From positions 1-56,381 of the forward strand of contig DASVQA010000176.1 of NCBI GenBank assembly GCA_036389375.1: a stretch of DNA of 56,381 bases, written 5' to 3'. This DNA is from QHXQ01 sp036389375. Lineage in GTDB: Bacteria; Acidobacteriota; Blastocatellia; Pyrinomonadales; Pyrinomonadaceae. Positions 8,896 through 18,000 of this stretch are shown one piece after another (positions within the stretch are counted from its first letter, which is position 1; the number at the start of each line of letters is the position of its first letter). A program made the translations under genes and the position numbers. The notes beneath the pieces are model-generated. The model saw only the letters and a program-made list of their open reading frames with translations. It did not search any database and had not been told where the DNA came from.

Positions 8896-8938
8896 GGAAA
8901 GCCCGCGCACATAAACGCTGTGCGCGGGCTTTCCTTTT
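8896..8938 (+). terminator. Rho-independent terminator of the Crp-like gene
   Basis: A perfect 16-bp stem (8896-8911 paired with 8919-8934) closes a 7-nt loop. The 3' arm is followed by TTTTCT. It starts 3 bp after the stop codon. This is the clearest intrinsic terminator in the window. Confidence 0.92.
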
Positions 8939-9045
8939 CTACTTGCTAATTCAAACTAGGACACTACTGACGCGGCGGCCAACTCAGTTTGCGACCGTGA
9001 CGGCCCAAACTTATCCTGACCCGATGGCGTGCGCGCACCAGCTTT

Positions 9046-9213
9046 CTACGTCTCCTTGTTTACCGTCTCTTCGGCGGCGGGCTGTAGTTTGCCTTTGCTC
9101 AGGTGCTCGTGGTTCATCACGGCCTGGCGTACCAGCTTCGCGCGCTGCTGCGATTCCTGCGCCTTCTGGAAGAAGGCTTCGGCGTCCGTGACGTTGTGGT
9201 GCGCTTCCTTGAA
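9046..9213 (-). pseudogene. C-terminal remnant of an unidentified gene, antisense to the cheB start
   Basis: On the minus strand an open frame of 55 codons ends in TAG at 9046-9048. Its composition is that of a real soluble helix-rich protein: it begins FKEAHHNVTDAEAFF, continues with Gln, Lys, Glu and Asn-rich sequence, and ends EETVNKET. The frame upstream of about 9213 turns into CheB antisense sequence. The most economical reading is that this is the 3' end of a gene whose 5' part was removed in the rearrangement that also cut off the CheB N-terminus. The family is not recognised. Chance antisense coding cannot be fully excluded. Confidence 0.45.
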
Positions 9214-12200
9214 CACACGCCGGCCGATAGCGGGCTGGCATTCGCCGTCGTCCTGCACACCTCGCCGGGGCACGAGAGCCACCTCGCCGAAGTGCTACAG
9301 AAGCAGACGGTGATGCCGGTCATGCCGGTGGCGGAGATCGTTCGCGTCGAGCGCAACTGCGTCTATTGCCTGCCGCCGGGCAAGCGCGTCTTTTTGTCGG
9401 ACGGGCACATAGGCGTCGCCGAGCGCGAGCAGACCAACGGACACAACGCGCCGATTGACCTGTTCTTCCGCGCACTGGCGGAGGCTTACAAGGAAAAAGC
9501 CATCGCCGTCGTGCTCTCAGGCACGGGCGCGGACGGGGCGCTCGGCTTGGGGCGCATCAGGGAAGAGGGCGGCGTCTCCATCGCGCAAACCCCGGCGGAA
9601 GCCGAGCACGCGGACATGCCGCGCAACGCGATTGAGAGCGGCTCGGTGGACTTCATCCTGCCCGTCGCCGCCATCCCCGAAAAGCTCGTCTCGCTCAGGC
9701 AGAACGCCGAGCGCATCCAACTGCCGCCCGTCGAACCGCCCCCGCGCAATTTCGAGGAGCACCAACTCGGCGAAGTGCTTGCGCTGCTGCGCGCACGCAC
9801 GCGCCACGATTTCTCCAACTACAAACGCGCGACGCTGCTGCGCCGGCTTGAGCGCCGCATGCAGGTCACGGAATCCAAAGACATAGCCGCCTATCTCGAA
9901 TACACCCGCACGCACCCGGAAGAGGTGCATGGCTTGCTGCGCGACCTGCTGATCAGCGTCACCAGCTTCTTCCGCGACCCCAAAGCCTTCCGTCGCTTCG
10001 AAACCGAGGTCGTGCCGCGCCTCTTCGCTGACAAAGCTGCGGGCGATCAGTTGCGCGTCTGGGTGTCGGGCTGCGCGACGGGCGAAGAGGCTTACTCGAT
10101 TGCCATGCTGCTCGCCGAGTACGCGGACACGCTCCCGCGCCCGCCCGTGATTCAGATCTTCGCCACCGACATAGACGAGGACGCGCTCGCGCATGGGCGC
10201 AACGGTCTCTATCCGAACACGATTGCGGCCGACGTGTCGCAGGAACGCTTAAAGCGTTTCTTTTTGATGGAGGGGGCGTATTACCGCGTCAAGCGCGAAC
10301 TGCGCGAGATGGTGCTGTTTGCGCCGCACAACATCCTGCGCGACCCGCCCTTCTCAAGGCTGAACCTCATCAGTTGCCGCAACCTGCTCATCTACATCAA
10401 CCGGCAGATGCAGCAGCGCATCCTCGAAATCTTCCACTTCGCGCTCAAGCCCGGCGGCTTCCTGTTCCTCGGCACATCCGAATCCGCCGACGGGCTGACC
10501 GATCTCTTTGTGCCGGTCGAGAAAAAGCAGCGCATCTTCCGGCGGCCTGACGGCGACGCGACCTTCAGGGGCGCGCCGGCCTTGCCCGAACCCGGCAGTT
10601 GGCAGGTGCGCTCGCCGGCGCTCGCGCCCGCACCGCCGCCGGGTGCGCCGGACGAGCAGTTCAGCTTCGGCGAGATGCACTACCGCATGCTCGAAGCCTT
10701 TGCGCCGCCGAGCGTGCTCGTCAATGCCGACTACGACATCGTGCATCTCTCGGAGCAGGCGGGGCGCTATCTGCGTTTCGCGGGCGGCGACCCGTCGCGC
10801 AATCTGTTGAAGGTCGCGCACCCGGCCCTGCGCGCCGAACTGCGCTCGCTCCTCATCACGGCGGCGCACGAAAGCGGCGGGACGCGCAAGGTGCTCGTCA
10901 ATCTCGACGGCGAAATGTGCCACGTCCACCTCACCGTGCGCCCCTTCGGCGCGGGGCCGGCGACGCCCAACTTCATGCTGGTGGTCTTCGATGAGCAGAA
11001 GTCCGCGCCCGGCGATGGCGAGGCGGAGCAGGCCCGCGCCGCCGAGGCCGAGGCGAGCGGGCTTGCGCCCGTCGTCCGGCAGTTGGAGGACGAGTTGCAG
11101 CACACGCGCGCCCAGTTGCGCGGCACGGTCGAAGAGTACGAGACTTCGCTTGAGGAACTGAAAGCCTCCAATGAAGAGTTGCAGGCGATGAACGAGGAGT
11201 TGCGCTCGGCGTCGGAAGAGTTGGAGACGAGCAAGGAAGAGGCGCAGACGATCAACGAAGAGTTGACGATGCTCAACGTCGAACTGCGCGAGAAGATCGA
11301 CGAGATCACGCACGTCAACAGCGACCTTCATAACCTGCTGAGTGCGACCCGCATTGCCACCCTGTTCCTCGACCGCTCGTTGCGCGTCCGGCGCTACACG
11401 CCGAGCGCCGAGGAGCTATTCAACGTCATCCCCGGCGACGTGGGCCGCCCGCTCGCGCACGTCACGCACCATCTCGACTACGACGGGCTGGTCGCAGATG
11501 CCGAGCGCGTGCTGCACGACCTTGAGACGGTCGAGCGCGAGATCGCCACGACCGACGGGCGCTGGCTGACCGCGCGCATGATGCCCTACCGCACGACCGA
11601 CGACAAGATTAACGGCGTCGTGCTGACCTTCACGGACATTCACGAGCGCAAGCACGCGGAAGCGGAGTTGCGCGCTTCGGAAGAACGGCTGCGCCTCGTG
11701 GTGGACACGGCGCGCGACTACGCCATCATGCTGCTCGACGAGGCGGGGCGGTTCACGAGTTGGAACAAGGGCGCGGAGGAGATATTCGGCTACACCGAAG
11801 AGGAAGTCTTAGGCCAGCCCGCCGACATCATCTTTACGCCCGAAGACCGCGCCGCCGGCATCCCCACACGGGAGTTGCAGGCGGTGGGCGAGTTGGGGCG
11901 CGCGGCCGACGAGCGTTGGCACATGCGTAAGGACGGCACGCGCTTATACGTGAGCGGCGTGATGGTGCCGCTTAAGCTTGGGCACGGCTACGCCAAGATC
12001 GCGCGCGACCTGACGGCGCAGAAGCAGTCGCAGGACAAGTTGCAACGGTCGTGGGAGGAGCATGAGGAGCGCGTGCAGCAGCGGGTGGCCGAGTTAGCTT
12101 TAGCTAACTCGGCCTTGCGCAAAGAGATCAGTATGCGCCGTCAGGTCGAGCAGGAGCGCATGGACTTGCTGCACCGCGTCGTCTCGACGCAGGAGGACGA

Positions 12201-12846
12201 GCGCCGCCGCATCTCGCGCGAGTTGCACGATCAGTTGGGCCAGTCGCTCACGGTGCTCCGGCTCAAACTTGAAGGCTTGAGCGCAGAGACGGGCCGGCGG
12301 TCGAAGCTCAGGGACAAGATCACCGAACTGTCAGAGATCGCGCGCCGGCTCGACTCGGACATTGATTTCCTCGCATGGGAGTTGCGCCCCTTGGCTCTGG
12401 ACGACCTCGGCCTCATCGTCGCCCTGAGCAACTACGCGCAGGAATGGGCAAAGCACTTTGGCGTGACCGTCAATTTCCACTCTACCGGCTTGGGCGACGC
12501 GCGCCTGCCGTCGCTCGTCGAGACGAGCCTCTACCGCATCGCGCAGGAGGCTTTGAACAACGTCGCGAAGCACGCCGCAGCCACGAGCGTTGACATGCTG
12601 CTCGAACGCCGCGACGCTCAGGCCGTCCTCATTATCGAGGACAACGGGCGCGGCTTCGACCCGTTCCGGGTCGAAGCCGAACCGATGCGCGGTATGGGCC
12701 TCATCGGCATGCGCGAGCGCGCGGCGCTGGTCGGCGGCTCAGTCGAGATCGAGAGCGCGCCCGGCCAAGGCACGACCGTCTTCGTGCGCGTGCCTTACAA
12801 ACTCGAAACCAAGGGGCTGCTCACCACCGGCAACTCGAAAAGATGA
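9103..12846 (+). CDS. CheB(truncated)-CheR-PAS-histidine kinase fusion
   Basis: Up to 1247 residues from GTG 9103, which has no clear ribosome site; the true start is uncertain. CheB methylesterase homology begins only near F35. The usual GASAGG motif with the catalytic Ser is absent, while H52 and D144 (GTGADGALG) remain. The methylesterase is probably inactive. Next come a CheR methyltransferase domain (about 218-485) with SAM motif VSGCATGEEAYS at 321-332, a PAS-like region (527-650), a Glu-rich coiled coil (655-760), two PAS domains (765-985), and a HisKA_3 transmitter with H1042 (RELHDQLGQS). The HATPase_c domain carries DNGRGF and GMGLIGMRERA. The stop overlaps the next gene by 4 bp (ATGA), so the LuxR-type regulator downstream is its likely partner. 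Confidence 0.88.
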   Translation: MLVVHHGLAYQLRALLRFLRLLEEGFGVRDVVVRFLEHTPADSGLAFAVVLHTSPGHESHLAEVLQKQTVMPVMPVAEIVRVERNCVYCLPPGKRVFLSDGHIGVAEREQTNGHNAPIDLFFRALAEAYKEKAIAVVLSGTGADGALGLGRIREEGGVSIAQTPAEAEHADMPRNAIESGSVDFILPVAAIPEKLVSLRQNAERIQLPPVEPPPRNFEEHQLGEVLALLRARTRHDFSNYKRATLLRRLERRMQVTESKDIAAYLEYTRTHPEEVHGLLRDLLISVTSFFRDPKAFRRFETEVVPRLFADKAAGDQLRVWVSGCATGEEAYSIAMLLAEYADTLPRPPVIQIFATDIDEDALAHGRNGLYPNTIAADVSQERLKRFFLMEGAYYRVKRELREMVLFAPHNILRDPPFSRLNLISCRNLLIYINRQMQQRILEIFHFALKPGGFLFLGTSESADGLTDLFVPVEKKQRIFRRPDGDATFRGAPALPEPGSWQVRSPALAPAPPPGAPDEQFSFGEMHYRMLEAFAPPSVLVNADYDIVHLSEQAGRYLRFAGGDPSRNLLKVAHPALRAELRSLLITAAHESGGTRKVLVNLDGEMCHVHLTVRPFGAGPATPNFMLVVFDEQKSAPGDGEAEQARAAEAEASGLAPVVRQLEDELQHTRAQLRGTVEEYETSLEELKASNEELQAMNEELRSASEELETSKEEAQTINEELTMLNVELREKIDEITHVNSDLHNLLSATRIATLFLDRSLRVRRYTPSAEELFNVIPGDVGRPLAHVTHHLDYDGLVADAERVLHDLETVEREIATTDGRWLTARMMPYRTTDDKINGVVLTFTDIHERKHAEAELRASEERLRLVVDTARDYAIMLLDEAGRFTSWNKGAEEIFGYTEEEVLGQPADIIFTPEDRAAGIPTRELQAVGELGRAADERWHMRKDGTRLYVSGVMVPLKLGHGYAKIARDLTAQKQSQDKLQRSWEEHEERVQQRVAELALANSALRKEISMRRQVEQERMDLLHRVVSTQEDERRRISRELHDQLGQSLTVLRLKLEGLSAETGRRSKLRDKITELSEIARRLDSDIDFLAWELRPLALDDLGLIVALSNYAQEWAKHFGVTVNFHSTGLGDARLPSLVETSLYRIAQEALNNVAKHAAATSVDMLLERRDAQAVLIIEDNGRGFDPFRVEAEPMRGMGLIGMRERAALVGGSVEIESAPGQGTTVFVRVPYKLETKGLLTTGNSKR

Positions 12847-13496
12847 ACAAGCTGCGTATCTTTATCGCCGACGATCATGCCGTGCTGCGCGAGGGGCTGA
12901 AGATGCTCGTCAACGCGCAGGCCGACATGGAGTGTATCGGCGAAGCGGCGGACGGGCGCGCGGCGGTCGAATGTGTGCGCGCGCTGCTGCCCGACGTGGC
13001 CGTGCTGGACGTGTCCATGCCGCACTTGAACGGCTTGCAGGCGACCACGCGCATCAAGGAGTGCTGCCCCGAAGCGAAAATCCTGACCCTGACGCGCCAC
13101 ACCGACGACGGCTATCTGCAACAACTGCTGAAGGCGGGCGTCAACGGCTACGTGCTCAAGCAGAGCACCTCAAACGTGCTGCTCTCGGCCATCCGGGCCA
13201 TCGCCTCGGGGCAGACCTTCCTCGACCCGGCCATTACGAGCAAGGTCGTGGGCAGCTACGTCGCCAAGTCGGCGGGCAAAGGCTTGGGCGCGCAGACTGA
13301 GCCGAGCGAGCGCGAGCGCGAAGTCCTGCGCCTGATCGCGCGGGGCTACAGCAACAAGGAGATCGCCGCGCGCCTTGAACTGAGCGTTAAAACGGTCGAA
13401 GTCCACAAGGCCAACGCCATGCGTAAACTCGGCATGACGAGCCGCATAGACATCGTGCGCTACGCGATCCTGCAAGGGTGGCTGGAGAACAACTAA
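12843..13496 (+). CDS. NarL/LuxR-family response regulator
   Basis: A 217-residue response regulator. The receiver domain (about 4-120) has D10/D11 and phospho-acceptor D56 in VLDVSMP. The LuxR-type helix-turn-helix (about 152-212) has the hallmark pattern SEREREVLRLIARGYSNKEI and VKTVEVHKANAMRKLG. ATGA overlap with the HisKA_3 kinase gene indicates translational coupling and a cognate pair. It should bind DNA as a dimer at an inverted repeat. One candidate, TAGGGA-AAA-TCCCTA, lies at 13827-13841 upstream of the next Crp-like gene; the link is inference. Confidence 0.93.
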   Translation: MNKLRIFIADDHAVLREGLKMLVNAQADMECIGEAADGRAAVECVRALLPDVAVLDVSMPHLNGLQATTRIKECCPEAKILTLTRHTDDGYLQQLLKAGVNGYVLKQSTSNVLLSAIRAIASGQTFLDPAITSKVVGSYVAKSAGKGLGAQTEPSEREREVLRLIARGYSNKEIAARLELSVKTVEVHKANAMRKLGMTSRIDIVRYAILQGWLENN

Positions 13497-13576
13497 AGCC
13501 AAAGCGGTCGGGACTGCGAGCGTGCGGCTCTGGCGCGCCCGCGCAGAAATGCAAAAGCGGGCCGGTTTCAACCTGT

Positions 13577-13619
13577 CCTCCCGGTTAGCCACCGGGAGGT
13601 CGGGTTAGTTACCCTGACC
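13577..13619 (+). other. Two overlapping stem-loops (candidate structured RNA)
   Basis: Hairpin 1 is a perfect 9-bp stem (13577-13585 with 13591-13599) around loop TAGCC. Hairpin 2 pairs GGGT (13602-13605) with ACCC (13611-13614) around loop TAGTT. It can extend through GGTC (13598-13601) and GACC (13616-13619) with one bulged T. The extension uses G13598 and G13599, which also close hairpin 1, so the two full helices compete. Not matched to a known riboswitch by eye. Confidence 0.4.
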
Positions 13620-13629
13620 CGCTTCACAT

Positions 13630-13658
13630 GCGAGAACGCGAGAACGCGAGAACGCGAG
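13630..13658. repeat. Short tandem repeat, 8-bp unit GCGAGAAC
   Basis: About 3.6 perfect copies of the 8-mer GCGAGAAC in non-coding DNA. It is probably a simple slippage repeat. No function is suggested. Confidence 0.85.
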
Positions 13659-13826
13659 CCGCAGTATAAATACTAACCGGCGACCTGTCAGTACAGTTTT
13701 GCACCCTCGCCAAAATAATCTCTGGCTGACTGCCCCGACCCGCGCGCCGCACCTATCCGCCCATCACCGCCGCACAAGCCGCGCGCCCGCACGGCGCGCG
13801 ACAGGCGAACCAGATTTTTAACCGAC

Positions 13827-13887
13827 TAGGGAAAATCCCTACTCGCTGCTCACACCTTCCCGATAGTCCGCCCTATGCCCCTATGAT
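13827..13887 (+). promoter_or_regulatory. Candidate activator site and promoter upstream of the second Crp-like gene
   Basis: The dyad TAGGGA-AAA-TCCCTA (13827-13841) lies about 48 bp upstream of a TATGAT hexamer (13882-13887). No -35 consensus is present. That geometry suits an activator-dependent promoter. The coupled LuxR-type regulator just upstream is the obvious candidate protein. Confidence 0.35.
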
Positions 13888-14185
13888 ATAACTAATGCGT
13901 TCTGAAGGATTGGCTCTAATCAGGGCGATACGCGAGACGTAAATAGGAGGGTTGATTCGGCCCGTTCCCTGTTTTTGCTTCCGCATTAGCTCCTCATGTT
14001 ACGCAGTACAGGATTAAACCCCCCTTCGATCCTTGTCGGCGTCTCACAAATCGTGGCAGCTTCGTCGCATAAGTCGCTAACCTTCGCCATCCGGCACATA
14101 GCGCCCGCCCGGCCGCTCAGGCCCGTACAGGTTACGTAAGGGCGCGCCTAAGCTCTCCGGGGGGGTCTGGATTGCCGAGGTACGA

Positions 14186-14887
14186 ATGATGAAAGAGATG
14201 CTGACCAACAAAATACTGACGGGGCTGACCGACGCGGAGTTTGCGCGCCTGATGCCTTTGCTCGAACCCGTCTCGCTCTCCACCGACGAGCAACTCGCCG
14301 GCTTTGGCGAAATACCGCCGTTCATCTACTTCCCCGAAAACTCCGTCATCTCCTGCCATGCCAGCATGCAGGACGGAAAGTCCGTAGAGGTCGGCATGGT
14401 CGGTAAAGACGGCGCGGCCGGTCTGTCGGCGCTGCTGGGCACGCGCCCCGCCGCACATTCGCTTGATGTCGCCGTCGCCGGCAGCGCCCTCAGGGTGCGG
14501 CAGGCCGACCTCGCGCGCGAATTTCAGCGCGGTGATGGTCTGCGGCGCTCGCTGCTCGCCTACCTCGGCGAATATCTCGCGCAGGTTTCGCAACGCGCCG
14601 CTTGCGCCATCCTCCACCGGATGGAGCAGCGCATTGCGGTCTGGTTGCTGCTGCTGACCGACCGGCTCGACACCGACACGGTCGAGATCACGCAGGAGCG
14701 CATCGCGCATCACCTCGGCGTGCGCCGCGCAGGCGTCACGGTCGTGGCCGGCGAGTTGCAGCATCAAGGGGTCATCAGCCAGACGCGCGGGAGTCTGCGC
14801 GTCGTCAACCGGCCGGCGCTACAGAGCGTCGCCTGTGAATGCTACGGCGCAATGACCGGCGCACGCCCGCAGAGCATCTACATCTAA
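14186..14887 (+). CDS. Crp/Fnr-family transcriptional regulator (copy 2)
   Basis: A 233-residue paralogue of the regulator at 8162. The effector domain contains FIYFPENSVISC and EVGMVGKDGAAGLSALLG. The winged helix reads ITQERIAHHLGVRRAGVTVVA, and the tail CECYGAM matches CECYPM in copy 1. The start is ATG 14186 (GAGG about 9 bp upstream); ATG 14189 is an alternative. The ligand is unknown. It lies between the LuxR-type response regulator and a hybrid kinase on the same strand, which suggests membership of a shared sensory network, although spacers of 690 and 200 bp argue against one operon. Confidence 0.87.
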   Translation: MMKEMLTNKILTGLTDAEFARLMPLLEPVSLSTDEQLAGFGEIPPFIYFPENSVISCHASMQDGKSVEVGMVGKDGAAGLSALLGTRPAAHSLDVAVAGSALRVRQADLAREFQRGDGLRRSLLAYLGEYLAQVSQRAACAILHRMEQRIAVWLLLLTDRLDTDTVEITQERIAHHLGVRRAGVTVVAGELQHQGVISQTRGSLRVVNRPALQSVACECYGAMTGARPQSIYI

Positions 14888-14918
14888 GCCCACCGCTTAT
14901 CTCTCGTCCGGCCCTTAA

Positions 14919-14940
14919 CGGCCCGGCCAAGGCCGGGCCG
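14919..14940 (+). terminator. GC-rich hairpin after the second Crp-like gene
   Basis: A perfect 10-bp GC stem (14919-14928 with 14931-14940) is separated by AA. It lies 32 bp after the stop. There is no U-tract, so it may be a weak or Rho-assisted terminator. Confidence 0.4.
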
Positions 14941-15090
14941 GTCGCCCCGTCTCTACTGTCAGGCGCTTCAGGTGTTAATCTTCGGCTTAACCATCTATAA
15001 TCAATTCATCCCCCATCACAACGAGCAACCCTGTGACCGTATGCCCGCCACAGGACTTCACTTTTTTGCACAGAAGGTTAATTAACTCTG

Positions 15091-18000
15091 ATGGCTGATG
15101 GCGACACGATGATAGAAGGGTCTGTTGACGAGGCGGGCGCGGCGGCCGAGTTACGCAGGCGCGAGCGCGAGCTATCCGACTTCGCAGAGGAGTTGCACAA
15201 GTCCAGACGACAGTTGGAGACCGTCTTCAACAATGCCACCGTCGCCCTCTTCATCATGGACGAACGCCAGCACTGCACTTACATGAACCGGGCGGCGGAA
15301 AAGCTGACCGGCTACTTGCTCAGCGAAGTGCAGGGCCGGCCCTTGCATTACTTCGTCCACCACACGCGACCGGACGGCCGCCCCTACCCGCTCGAAGAGT
15401 GCCCGATAGACCGCGCCTTCCCGCGGAACAATCAGGCGCAGGGCGAAGAGGTCTTCGTCCATAAAGACGGCTCGTTCTATCCCGTCGCCTTCACCGCCAG
15501 CCCCATCCGCGAGGGTGAAACGATTGTCGGCACGATCATCGAGGTGCGCGATATTCGGCGCGAGCGGCAAGCGGCGCAGGAACGCGAGGAACTGCTTGAG
15601 CGCGCACAAGCCGCCCGCGCAGAGGCCGAGCGGCAACGCGACTTCAGCCGCCGCGTGCTCGACCATGCGCCCATCGCCATCGGCGTGCTGGAAGGGCCGG
15701 AGCATCGTTTCGTGTTGGTCAACAGCCAGACGTGCGCGCTTACGGGTCTGTCGGCAGCCGAGTTCATCGGGCGGGCGCACGCGGACGTTCTGCCCGCAGC
15801 CGACAAGGTGGTGGGGGCAATACTGGATCGGGTTTATGCGAGCGGCGTCGGGGAAACCGAAGAGATTGAAGTCGAGCTACCGAAGGGGCGGCGGCATCTG
15901 CTGGTCACGTGGACGGCGCTGCCCGGTGCGACCGGTCGCGCCGCAGCGGTGCTCTACATGTCGCTCGATATCACCGAGCGCAAGCGCGCGGAGACGGCGC
16001 TGCGTGAGAGTCAGGCCCGGCTGCGGATGGCGATGGACGTGGCCAATATCTACTCGTGGGAGATGAATCTCTCGACGCGCCGGCTCGAATGGTCGGCCAA
16101 CGTCGAGCGCGTCATCGGGTTCCCGCTGCCCACAGATTTCGCGGCGCTGCTCTCGCTCGTCCACGAAGCAGACCGTGCGACGACCGCGCGCCTGATCCGT
16201 GAGGCCATCGAGACGGGCGGCGTGTATGAATCAGAGTTCCGGCTGGTCAACCCGACGAGCGGTGAGATCGTGTGGGTCGTCGGTCAGGGCGTGCTGGCGC
16301 TCGGTTTCGACGACGAGCAGCCGCGCTTCGTCGGCATCACGCAGAACATCACGAACCGCAAGCGCGCGGCCGAGGCGCTCAGCGAAAGCACCGAGCAATA
16401 TCAGGCCACGTTCGAGCGGGCGGCCGTCGGCATCGGCCACACCGCGCCGGACGGGCGTTGGCTGCGCGTCAATCAAAAGCTGTGCGACATCACGGGCTAC
16501 ACACGCGCCGAGTTGCTGGCGCTGACCTACAGGGACATCACGCACCCGGACTACGTGGCGGGCGATGCCGAGGCCGTCCGGCAGATGGCGCGCGGCGAGC
16601 GGCAGTCTTACGTCACCGAGAAACGTTACGTGCGCAAGGACGGCTCGGAGGTCTGGGTCAATCTGATGGTCGCGCCGATGCGCGACGAGTCGGGCGCTTT
16701 GAAATACTTCATCTCGGTGATCGAAGACGTGACGGATCGCAAGCGGGCGGAAGCGGCCGTGCGCGAAAGCGAAAGACAGTTGCGCACGCTGGCCGATGCC
16801 GTGCCGCAACTCGTCTGGATGGCCGAGCCGGACGGGCACATCTTCTGGTACAACCAAAGATGGTATGACTACACGGGCACGAGTCCTGAGCAGATGGCCG
16901 GCTGGGGCTGGCAGTCCGTCCACGACCCGAAGATGCTCCCGCTCGTGCTTGAGCGTTGGCAGGCATCGCTCGATACCGGCGAAATGTTTGAGATGGAGTT
17001 TCCGCTCAGAGGGGCCGACGGCGTGTTTCGTTGGTTCTTAACGCGCGTCAATCCGCTCCGTGATGCGGAGGGGCGCATCGTGCGCTGGTTCGGGACGAAC
17101 ACGGACGTGGACGAGCAGCGCCGCACCGCCGAAGAACTGCGCGAAGCCAACCGCCTCAAGGACGAATTTCTCGCCACCGTCTCGCACGAGCTACGCACGC
17201 CGCTCACGGCCGTGCTCGGCTGGGCGCACATCCTGCGCTCAGGCCAACTCGACGAGCAAGCGGCGCGTGACGCGCTTGAGACCATCGAGCGCAACGCGCG
17301 TTCACAGGCGCAACTGATTGACGACCTGCTCGACGTGTCGCGCATCATCACCGGCAAGCTGCGCCTGGACGTGAGACAGATCGCGCCCGGCTCCTTCATC
17401 GAGTCCGCGATAGAATCGGTCAGACCGGCGGCCGAGGCCAAGGGCGTGCGTATCCAGCAGGTGATGGACACGGGCGTGAACACGATTGCCGGCGACGCGG
17501 CGCGGCTGCAACAGGTGGTCTGGAATCTGCTCTCGAACGCGATTAAGTTCACGCCTAAAGGCGGGCGCGTGCAGGTCAGGTTGGAGCGCATCAACTCGCA
17601 CATCGAGATCGCCGTCACAGACACCGGCGCGGGCATCTCGGCCGAGTTTCTGCCGCACGTCTTTGATCGCTTCCGTCAGGCCGATCAGACGACGACCAGA
17701 CATCATGGCGGTTTGGGGTTGGGGCTGGCCATCGTGCGCCATCTGGTCGAACTGCACGGCGGGACGGTACACGCCGAAAGTCAGGGCGCGGGGCAGGGCG
17801 CGACGTTTAAGGTGAAGCTGCCCGTCATCCCCGTCTACAACCGCGACGGACTCGTGGAACGCCGTCAGCCCGCAGCCCGCGAATCGCTGCCTACGTTCGG
17901 CTGCCCCGAAAGGTTGGACGGGTTGAAGGTGCTGGTGGTGGACGACGAGGCGGACGCACGCGAGTTGTTAAGAGTCGGCCTTGGCCAATGCGGGGCTGAA

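Larger units (their letters stand above)
7477..8978. mobile_element. Repeat-bounded unit carrying a receiver gene and a Crp-like gene, without transposase
   Basis: Inverted repeats at 7486-7502 (GTAGTGTCCTAATTTGA) and 8951-8967 (TCAAACTAGGACACTAC) match at 16 of 17 positions when one is complemented. Outside them, the 10-mer GACGCGGCGG occurs in direct orientation at 7477-7486 and 8969-8978, as a target-site duplication would. The 2 nt between the right inverted repeat and the right direct repeat is slightly irregular. Inside are a receiver-like gene (-), a Crp-like gene (+), a strong terminator and twin operator boxes. No transposase is present. This could be a non-autonomous passenger element or a relic of insertion-sequence-mediated movement. 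Family not identified. Confidence 0.5.
13497..14185. other. 689-bp non-coding region with several structural elements
   Basis: No convincing gene was seen. The region holds two adjacent stem-loops (13577-13619), a short tandem repeat (13630-13658), a 15-bp dyad (13827-13841) and a TATGAT -10-like hexamer at 13882. All lie between the LuxR-type regulator and the second Crp-like gene. A long structured leader for the Crp-like gene is possible. Confidence 0.6.

Noticed and set aside
13577..13619. Possible cyclic di-GMP or molybdenum-cofactor riboswitch
   Set aside because: Some local words and a GCA-GAAA-TGC hairpin upstream are reminiscent, but the conserved cores of these classes are not present in order. 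Kept only as an unidentified structured element.
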